64,000 nucleotides of DNA from assembly GCF_026003995.1 (NCBI RefSeq), contig NZ_BPIG01000004.1:124001-188000 (forward strand), written 5' to 3'. How positions within the stretch are numbered: the first letter of the stretch is position 1; each line of letters begins with the position of its first letter. This document shows, piece after piece, positions 50,114 through 57,025 of this stretch. The stretch is from Tepidiforma sp. GTDB taxonomy: Bacteria > Chloroflexota > Dehalococcoidia > Tepidiformales > Tepidiformaceae. Both the position numbers and the translations under genes were made by a program. The notes under the pieces were generated by a model that saw only the letters and a program-made list of their open reading frames with translations, did no database searches and was not told the origin of the DNA.

Positions 50114-51607
50114 TTAACACCCGTGGAAGACGGGCGGGGGTGCCGGTTCGGCGGCGCCGTCGTCTTCGAGCGCGATGAAGTCGCGGAAGAGTTCGCGCTT
50201 CTTCTCGCGGTTCCGGTGCTCGGCCGTGAGGAGGCGGTCGAGGAAGCTGACGGCGGCGGCGACATGGGGACCTTTGTTGAGCATGACGCAATCGGCGCGG
50301 GTCGCTGCCGCGGCGTCGGTGATCTCAGGGCGGGCCGGCATGCCGTGGCGGGCGAGCGTTTCGAGCACCTGGGTGGCCCAGATGACGGGCAGGTGGGCGG
50401 CTTCGGCGAGGCAGAGGATGGCGTCCTGGTAGAGCGCGAGGTCGTCCCAGCCGACTTCGATGGCGAGGTCGCCGCGGGCGATCATGACGCCGAAGGCGGG
50501 ATGGCGGAGCCCCTCGAGGAGGATCGGCGTGAGGCGGTGGGCAGCGGCGCGGGTCTCGATCTTGGCGACGATGCCGCGGCCGTGGAGGCCGCGGGCGTCG
50601 AGTTCGGCGGCGAGGCGGGCAACATCGGCCGGGCCGTGGACGAACGACAGGCCGAACATGTCGGCGAATGGCGCGGCGACATCGAGGCTGGCGACGTCGG
50701 CGGGGGTGAGCGCCGGGAGCGGGAGCGCGAGGCCGGGGAAGTTGAGGCCCTTCTCCGGGCGGAGGCGGCGCGGCCGGCCGGCGGGCGCTTCGAGGAGGAT
50801 CTCGACGGCATCGGACCCGACGGCGACGACCCGGCCGGCGAACTTGCCGTCGTCGATGGCGACGGGCTGGCCGGGCGCGACCGCTTCGAGGGCGGCGGGG
50901 TGGCTGCAGGGTACGGCGGGGACGCCGGCGGCGAACCCGCCGGGGGCCGGCGTTTCAGAGCGCAGGAGCCGAAGCCGGTCGCCTGCGCCGAGGCGGAGCT
51001 CGCCTTCGAACGGGGCGATGCGGAGCCGCGGCCCGGAGAGGTCGAAAAGGATGTGGCAGCGGCGCGGCGGGGGCGTGCCCTGCCGCTCGAGTTCGAGTTC
51101 GGCGTGGCGGACGGATTCGGCGAGGGCGTGCCAGTCGGCCGCGCGGCCGTGGGCGGCGTTGATGCGGGCGACGTCCATGCCGGCGCGGAGGAGGTGCATC
51201 GCCTCGAGGACGGGGTCGGCGACGGTGTGGTCGAGCGTGACCATGATGCGGGTCGCGCGGCCCGGGCGGGGGCGGCCGAAGAGGCGCGCCGCGCGCTGCT
51301 CCTGGAGGCGAAGGGCCTGTTCGCGGGAGGGCGCGACGCAGCGGGGTTCGGTGCCGCTCAGCCACGCCCGGACGTGCTCGAGGGAATCGAGGACGTTCGG
51401 TTCGAGGCGGCCGAGCGAGCTGAGGCCGATATCGGCAAGCGCGACCTGCACGGCGGCGATGTCGCGTGTGCGGAGGGCGCGGTAGGCGAGCAGGTTCGAC
51501 GCGCTGAGGGCGGCGTCGCCGGAGAGCGCCGGCGGAACGCGGGATGCCGCGCGGGCGGCTTCGTCCTGCAGCTCGCGGATGCGCCGGAGGAGTTCGTCGC
51601 GCTCCAT
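50114..51607 (-). CDS. Pyruvate-kinase-like barrel protein with N-terminal extension
   Basis: MVTLDHTVADPVLEAMHLLRAGMDVARINAAHG..LFDLSGPRLRI..MIARGDLAIEVGW..PVIWATQVLETL. Confidence 0.85.
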   Translation of the reverse strand: MERDELLRRIRELQDEAARAASRVPPALSGDAALSASNLLAYRALRTRDIAAVQVALADIGLSSLGRLEPNVLDSLEHVRAWLSGTEPRCVAPSREQALRLQEQRAARLFGRPRPGRATRIMVTLDHTVADPVLEAMHLLRAGMDVARINAAHGRAADWHALAESVRHAELELERQGTPPPRRCHILFDLSGPRLRIAPFEGELRLGAGDRLRLLRSETPAPGGFAAGVPAVPCSHPAALEAVAPGQPVAIDDGKFAGRVVAVGSDAVEILLEAPAGRPRRLRPEKGLNFPGLALPLPALTPADVASLDVAAPFADMFGLSFVHGPADVARLAAELDARGLHGRGIVAKIETRAAAHRLTPILLEGLRHPAFGVMIARGDLAIEVGWDDLALYQDAILCLAEAAHLPVIWATQVLETLARHGMPARPEITDAAAATRADCVMLNKGPHVAAAVSFLDRLLTAEHRNREKKRELFRDFIALEDDGAAEPAPPPVFHGC

Positions 51608-51660
51608 CCGGTCGATCGTGCCGCAGGCGCGGCAAACGCCCCGTTAACGCGGGATGTAAT

Positions 51661-52651
51661 TCAGGCGAGGCGGACGAGGGTCCGGCCGCGGACCTTGCCC
51701 TGGAGGATGTCGGCGCAGACGGCGGGCACGCCCTCGAGGTCGGTTTCGACGGCGATGGAGTCGAGCAGGCCGCGGGGCTTGAGGTCGGTCGCGAGCCGCT
51801 GCCAGGTGCGCTGCCGCTTCTCCATCGGCGTGAACACCGAGTCGATGCCGAGGAGGTTCACGTTGCGGAGGATGAAGGGGTAGACGGTCGTCGCGATGGC
51901 GTTGCCGCCGGTGAGGCCGGAGAGGGCGATGCTCGGCGCCGTACTTCATCGTGCGGATGAGGTAGGCGGTGGTTGCGCCGCCGACGGGGTCGACGGCGCC
52001 GGCCCAGCGCTCGGATTCGAGCGGGCGGGTGCTTTCGGCGCTGACCTCTTCGCGGGAGAGGATTTCGGAAGCGCCGAGTTCGCGGAGGTAGGCGTGTTCG
52101 GAGGCCTTGCCGGTGCTGGCGGCGACGGTGTAGCCGGCCTGGGCGAGCATCGCCACGGCAGTCGAGCCGACGCCGCCGGTCGCGCCGGTGACGATGACGG
52201 TGCCGTTCGCGGGGCGGAGGCCGTTGTGCTCGAGCGCCTCGAGGGAGAGCGCGGCGGTGAAGCCGGCGGTGCCGATGGCCATCGCCTCTTTCAGGGTGAG
52301 GCCGGCGGGCAGCGGCATGACCCAGTCGCCGGGGACGCGGGCGAGTTCGGCGAAGCCGCCGGGGTGGCTGACGCCGACGTCGTAGCCGGTGACGACGACC
52401 TCCTGCCCCGGCGCGAAGCGGATGTCCTTCGATTCGAGGACGACGCCGGCGAGGTCGACGCCGGGAACCATGGGGTAGGAGCGGATGACGCGGCCGCCGG
52501 GCGAGAGGGCGAGGCCGTCCTTGTAGTTGATGGAGCTCCAGTGGACGCGGATGGTGACGTCGCCGGGCGGGAGGTCGGCCTCGGAGAGGTCGCGGACGGC
52601 GACAGAGAAGGCGTCGCCCTGCTTATCGACGACGAGGGCGCGGTAGGCCAT
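51661..52651 (-). CDS. YhdH/AcuI family quinone oxidoreductase, one frameshift near 51935
   Basis: MAYRALVVDKQGDAFSVAVRDLSEADLPPGDVTIRVHWSSINYKDGLAL..; C-terminus SIALSGLTGGNAIATTVYPFILRNVNLLGIDSV in shifted frame. Confidence 0.88.
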
Positions 52652-52660
52652 GGGGCTGCT

Positions 52661-52790
52661 CCTCGGGCGGGGGTGTGAGGGGAAGGGTGGGGCGGGGCGA
52701 GGGGCAAGGGAGGCGGGGAGGGAGGAGGGATGGGAGCCGGGAGACGGGCCGGGAGGCGGGAGGAGGGACCGGGACCGGGAGCCGGGCGAG
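52661..52790. other. G-run-rich, strand-asymmetric intergenic tract (G-quadruplex potential on + strand)
   Basis: gggcgggggtgtgaggggaagggtggggcggggcgaggggcaagggaggcggggagggaggagggatgggag... Confidence 0.7.
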
Positions 52791-52851
52791 CCCCACCTCC
52801 CCTCGCCCCGGTAGACTGCGCGGGAGCTGCGGTGACGGGGGTGACCTGTCC

Positions 52852-53783
52852 ATGAGCGAGGAGCTGCGGGCGGACCGGTTCCGGGTGGAGCGGGCCTCGC
52901 CGCGGGGGTTCGAGCAGGCGTTCGTGCGGGAGGGGGTCGGGCGGCGTGCCGCTTCTGCTGGTCCACGGCTGGCCGGAGACGAAGCGGATCTGGTGGCGAA
53001 ACATCGCGCCGCTGGCGGCGGCCGGCTTCGAGGTGATCGCGCCGGACCTGCGCGGGTTCGGCGATTCGGACGTGGGGCCGGACGGCTTCCACGATGTGCC
53101 CTCGCACGCGCGGGACCTGTACGCGCTGGTGCGCGAACATCTCGGGCACGAGCGGGTGGTGGCGGTGGGCGGCGACCTCGGCGGGCCGGTCATCCAGGAC
53201 CTTTCGCTCCGGTTCCCGGGGTTCGTCGAGCGGATGGTGCTGTTCAATTCGCCGCTGCCGTACGACCGCGAGCGGATGGCGGGGCTGCGGACGCGGCCGC
53301 CGCGGGAGGCCTCGGACTACTTCGTGCGGCAGGGGACGGACGCGGACGGGCTGGCCGCGGAGCTGGCGACGCCGGAGATGCGGCGGCGGTACATCGCGAC
53401 GTTCTACACGTCGCGGTTCTGGGCACACCCGGGGGCGTTCACGCCGGAGGCGGTGGAGTTCATGACGGAGCCGTTCGCAGACGGGGCCAAGCTGCGGGCG
53501 AGCTTCGGGGCGTACGAGTCGGCCTTCAGCGAGGAGTGCGCGGAGCGAGCCGCCGGCGATGGCGTGCCCGAACCCCACGCCGACGCTGGTCCTGTTCGGG
53601 CCGAGCGACCACGTCATCTACCCGGACTTCGACCGGATGGCGGCGGCGGTGTTCCCGAACCACGCCGGGCCGTTCCTGCTGCGGGACTGCGGGCACTTCG
53701 TACAGTGGGAAGCGGCGCACGCACTCAACTCGGCGGTGACGGCGTGGTGCGGCGACCTGCTGGCGGGACGGCGGCGTCAGTAG
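52852..53783 (+). CDS. Epoxide-hydrolase-like alpha/beta hydrolase, two frameshifts as presented
   Basis: PLLLVHGWPETKRIWWRNIAPLAAAGFEVIAPDLRGFGDSD..; C-terminal TPTLVLFGPSDHVIYPDFDRM..DCGHFVQWEAAHALN in shifted frame. Confidence 0.88.
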
Positions 53784-54430
53784 TTCCAGGTCCAGGATTG
53801 CTGGTACTGCCAGTTTGCCGTGTTCTCGATGTCGTAGGTGCCGAGGCTCCCGAAGTTCGTCCAGTTGGCGGACCAGAACGATGGTTCCGCCCCTTGATGC
53901 AGGTGCTGGCCGGCCCAGGGACAGGACGCGCTCTTCTCTTGCGCGACGGAGAAGCCGACTTCCGCCTTGCTGAAGGACCAGGACGGGCTCCCGCTGGCGT
54001 ACACCCACCACTCCGGCGTCCACGTCCGGCTGTGGACGTAATGGATATCGCCCTTCGGAAAGTCGAAGGCGTCGAAGACGCGAAGCGTGACGCGAGAGCA
54101 GTGCCCCGTGTCGTTCTGCAGGATCTGCGCCCTGGCGATGGTGCCGGTTCCGCCGGAGCGGTAGCCGTACGAGCGCCAGAAGATGGGACGGTTGGGCGCC
54201 CACGACTGGTGTCCGTTCGCCCAGTCGAGTGCGTTGCCAGGCGTCGGCGGGTTCAAACACGTTTCGTGCCAGCTGCAGTTGAGGGCGGCGAACCGGGCCT
54301 CCGGACCGGGGTGAACCCGGAGTGTGAGGTATTCGGTGACGGCCGCGGCCTGGCGGGGGCCAGGCAGTGAGGTGGCGAATCCTGCGATGAACCCGGCGGT
54401 GAAGGTGAGCAGGGCGAGTAAGCGGGTCAC
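53777..54430 (-). CDS. A1: secreted protein of the A family
   Basis: VTRLLALLTFTAGFIAGFATSLPG..YLTLRVHPGPEARFAALNCSWHETCLNPPTPGNALDWANGH..GQHLHQ..NWQYQQSWTWNY; GTGA overlap with B1. Confidence 0.8.
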   Translation of the reverse strand: MTRLLALLTFTAGFIAGFATSLPGPRQAAAVTEYLTLRVHPGPEARFAALNCSWHETCLNPPTPGNALDWANGHQSWAPNRPIFWRSYGYRSGGTGTIARAQILQNDTGHCSRVTLRVFDAFDFPKGDIHYVHSRTWTPEWWVYASGSPSWSFSKAEVGFSVAQEKSASCPWAGQHLHQGAEPSFWSANWTNFGSLGTYDIENTANWQYQQSWTWNY

Positions 54431-55260
54431 GGCCGGGTCTCCCCGAGGATCGCCTCGGCGAACTGGAGCAAGAGCGGCAGCGGCATGTTGCCCTGCATCC
54501 ACGTGAGCACGCCATCGCGATAGGTGACCAGCGCGGTGATGCCGACGCCGAGGTCCGGCAGGATGGGGACCGCTACCGCCGCAGGGGCACCCGCCACCTC
54601 CATCTCGCGCACCCGGGGCGCGGGCAGGTGCAGCGACACCGCGGGCGGCTCCCGGTCGACCACCACCCGGTTGACCGACAACGCTCCACCAAACGGGGCC
54701 AACCCGGGGATGACCGGCAGGGAGTACGACGCACTCGCGCCGACCGGGCCGCGGCCGCTGCAGGAGAGCACGTAGATGGCGTGGGGAGGCAACCCGCCCG
54801 GGATCGGATGGACCAGCGGGAGCTCGACCCGGCTCCCGCGCGTGACGGAGAGCTCGGAGTACCAGGCGGGGTCGTCGCACCACGCCGTCGGGTCGTAGAA
54901 GTCCCCTGCACCGGGGCCGATGTGGACCCCGGCGATCACTCCATCGAACCGCGGCAGCCGGAGGTCCGCCTCGTGGTAGGGATCCGCCCAAAATGGCTTG
55001 CTCGTGTCCGGGTCGAGCGAGAGCCCGGTATGCGGGTCAACGGCAGCCGTTGGGGTCGCGGTTGGGGCGGCGCCCGCCGGTGTTGCGGTTGGGGCGGTGC
55101 CCGCCGGGGTTGCGGTTGGGGCCGCAGGCGTCCCCGCAGCGGCCGCGGGCGGTGAGCCCTCCTCCCCGCCAATTTGGCGGCCAAGCGCGAATCCCGCCGC
55201 TCCCAGCACGAGGGCGACGAGCGCCGCTCCGATGACGACGCGTGCACGCGACATCGTCAT
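54427..55260 (-). CDS. B1: membrane-anchored protein of the B family
   Basis: MTMSRARVVIGAALVALVLGAAGFALGRQIGGEEGSPPAAAAGTP..; TM anchor, PT/PA linker, soluble domain. Confidence 0.8.
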   Translation of the reverse strand: MTMSRARVVIGAALVALVLGAAGFALGRQIGGEEGSPPAAAAGTPAAPTATPAGTAPTATPAGAAPTATPTAAVDPHTGLSLDPDTSKPFWADPYHEADLRLPRFDGVIAGVHIGPGAGDFYDPTAWCDDPAWYSELSVTRGSRVELPLVHPIPGGLPPHAIYVLSCSGRGPVGASASYSLPVIPGLAPFGGALSVNRVVVDREPPAVSLHLPAPRVREMEVAGAPAAVAVPILPDLGVGITALVTYRDGVLTWMQGNMPLPLLLQFAEAILGETRP

Positions 55261-55288
55261 GCCACTTCTCCTCTTCAAGCTATAGCGA

Positions 55289-55315
55289 AGCCTAGCACGC
55301 GGGGGGGGGCGTCAA
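55289..55315 (-). promoter_or_regulatory. Candidate promoter of B1-A1 with C9 spacer
   Basis: TTGACG-CCCCCCCCCGCGTGC(15)-TAGGCT. Confidence 0.55.
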
Positions 55316-55368
55316 CACCGGCGGGCCGCCAGCGCGCTTCGCGAAGGCGCCGCACCCGCTGGGGGGCT

Positions 55369-55460
55369 GCGGGCACTTCGTGCAGCGGGAGGCGGTGCAC
55401 GCGCTCAACTCGGCGGCGACGGCGTGGTGCGGCGACCTGCTGGCAGGACGGCGGGGTTAG
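55369..55460 (+). pseudogene. Duplicated 3' fragment of the alpha/beta hydrolase gene
   Basis: ctgcgggcacttcgtgcagcgggaggcggtgcacgcgctcaactcggcggcgacggcgtggtgcggcgacctgctggcaggacgg matches the hydrolase 3' end (about 53693-53780) with few differences. Confidence 0.85.
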
Positions 55461-56140
55461 TAGCTCCAGGTCCACGATTGCTGGTACTGCCAGTTTTCTG
55501 GGGATGAGATGGCGTAACTCACACCGGCGCTAGTGAAACTTGCCCAGTTCACCGCCCACCAGCCGGTCACGTCCCTGTCCTGGTGGAGGTGTTGCCCGGT
55601 CCAGTACCCGCCAGCGACGCACGAGGGAAACTCGGTCGACCAGCTAAACCCGATCTGTTCAATCGACCATTGCCAGGAAGACGACCCGTTGATCGAGAAC
55701 TGCCAGCCGGGCGTCCACGTTCGAGAATGGACGTAGCTGATGTAGCCTTTCGAGAATCCGAATACGTCGACAACCGCAACGCGAAGCGCGGCACAAACCC
55801 CGTCGGCCTGGATGATTTGTCCGGTGGCGATGGCTCCAAACTGATCAGGGTTTGACCTGAACCCGCGTGACCGCCAAAGGATCGGGCGGTCGGGCGCCCA
55901 GCTGTCGTGTCCGTTGGCCCAGTCGAGCGCCGAGCCCGCGGATGGGGGGTTCGTGCAGGCGGCATGCCACGAGCAGGTCAACGCAGCGAACGACTGCTCT
56001 GGGCCCGGATGGATTCGCAGGGTGACTGATTCCGATGCGGCTGCAGCCGGGGCCGGCGGCCGGTCCAGGACGAGCGGGAGATGGCCGAGCCAGAACCCGC
56101 CAGCGAGGGCGACCGCGTACACGAGCACCCGCGGGTTCAT
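55457..56140 (-). CDS. A2: secreted protein of the A family
   Basis: MNPRVLVYAVALAGGFWLGHLPL..VTLRIHPGPEQSFAALTCSWHAACTNPPSAGSALDWANGHDSWAPDRPILWRSRGFRS..YVHSRTWTPG..TGQHLHQ..NWQYQQSWTWSY. Confidence 0.8.
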   Translation of the reverse strand: MNPRVLVYAVALAGGFWLGHLPLVLDRPPAPAAAASESVTLRIHPGPEQSFAALTCSWHAACTNPPSAGSALDWANGHDSWAPDRPILWRSRGFRSNPDQFGAIATGQIIQADGVCAALRVAVVDVFGFSKGYISYVHSRTWTPGWQFSINGSSSWQWSIEQIGFSWSTEFPSCVAGGYWTGQHLHQDRDVTGWWAVNWASFTSAGVSYAISSPENWQYQQSWTWSY

Positions 56141-56955
56141 TTCAGGAGCTCCTCGGCGGCGGCGAGGAGGGCCTCCTCAGTCAAACCCTGGCTGGTGATG
56201 ACCGTCACGACACCATCCGGGACGGCGACCACGGCACCGGGGCCGAATCCGATACGGGGAAGCGGCGGCACCGCCAGAACTGCGGGGCCGCCGCCAACCC
56301 GGGCTTCGCGGACGCGGGGAGCGCGGAGCTGGACGTGGGCGACGGGCTTCGACGGGTCGCCTGCAAGGTAGCGAAAGACCCAGAGGTCCCCACCGCGCGG
56401 AGCGCCACCGGGGTGGGGCAGCAAGGAGAAGGTGGCCTCGGCCGCGACCGCTCGCCCGTCAGCGCACGCCACGACGCGAACCTCGCCCGGCTGCGCGACG
56501 ACGCCCGGAATCCCGGGCGTGCGGATAGCGACCGGCGAATCCGCGATATCAGCCAGCGAGCGCGAACCGGGCGGGAGATACGATGCGCACGGCGCGATGC
56601 GGGAGCTGGCGCCATCGACTCCGTCGGCCGGGGACGGCTCGATACGGACCCCGGCGAGCGTTCCTTCGAAGAGCGGCAGCCGGGACTCCGCTTCGGAGTA
56701 CGGCACGTACCACAGCGGTTTGGTCGTGTCCGGCTCGAGCGGCAGGCCGGTGTACGGGTCGACACCGCCGGCCGGGGTCGCGGTTGGGGCGGCGGCTGCC
56801 GGGGTCGCGGCTGGGGCGGAAGGCGTCCCCGCTGCGGCAGCGGGCGGCGAGCCCTCCTCCCCGCCGACCTGGCGGCCAAGCGCGAAGCCCGCCGCTCCGA
56901 GCACGAGGGCGACGAGCGCCGCTCCCATGACGACGCGTGCACGCGACATCGTCAT
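56137..56955 (-). CDS. B2: membrane-anchored protein of the B family
   Basis: MTMSRARVVMGAALVALVLGAAGFALGRQVGGEEGSPPAAAAGTPSAPAATPA.. Confidence 0.8.
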   Translation of the reverse strand: MTMSRARVVMGAALVALVLGAAGFALGRQVGGEEGSPPAAAAGTPSAPAATPAAAAPTATPAGGVDPYTGLPLEPDTTKPLWYVPYSEAESRLPLFEGTLAGVRIEPSPADGVDGASSRIAPCASYLPPGSRSLADIADSPVAIRTPGIPGVVAQPGEVRVVACADGRAVAAEATFSLLPHPGGAPRGGDLWVFRYLAGDPSKPVAHVQLRAPRVREARVGGGPAVLAVPPLPRIGFGPGAVVAVPDGVVTVITSQGLTEEALLAAAEELLK

Positions 56956-56983
56956 GCCACTCCTCCTCTTCGGGATATCGAGA

Positions 56984-57011
56984 AGCGTAGCAGGCGGGGG
57001 GGGGGCGTCAA
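56984..57011 (-). promoter_or_regulatory. Candidate promoter of B2-A2 with C10 spacer
   Basis: TTGACG-CCCCCCCCCCGCCTGC(16)-TACGCT. Confidence 0.55.
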
Positions 57012-57025
57012 CACCGGAGCGGCGG

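Noticed and set aside
55030-55140. Short direct repeats (gccggggttgcggttggggc-like units)
   Set aside because: They lie in the B1 coding frame and encode a TPAG/APTATPA linker; low-complexity linker, not a minisatellite or CRISPR.
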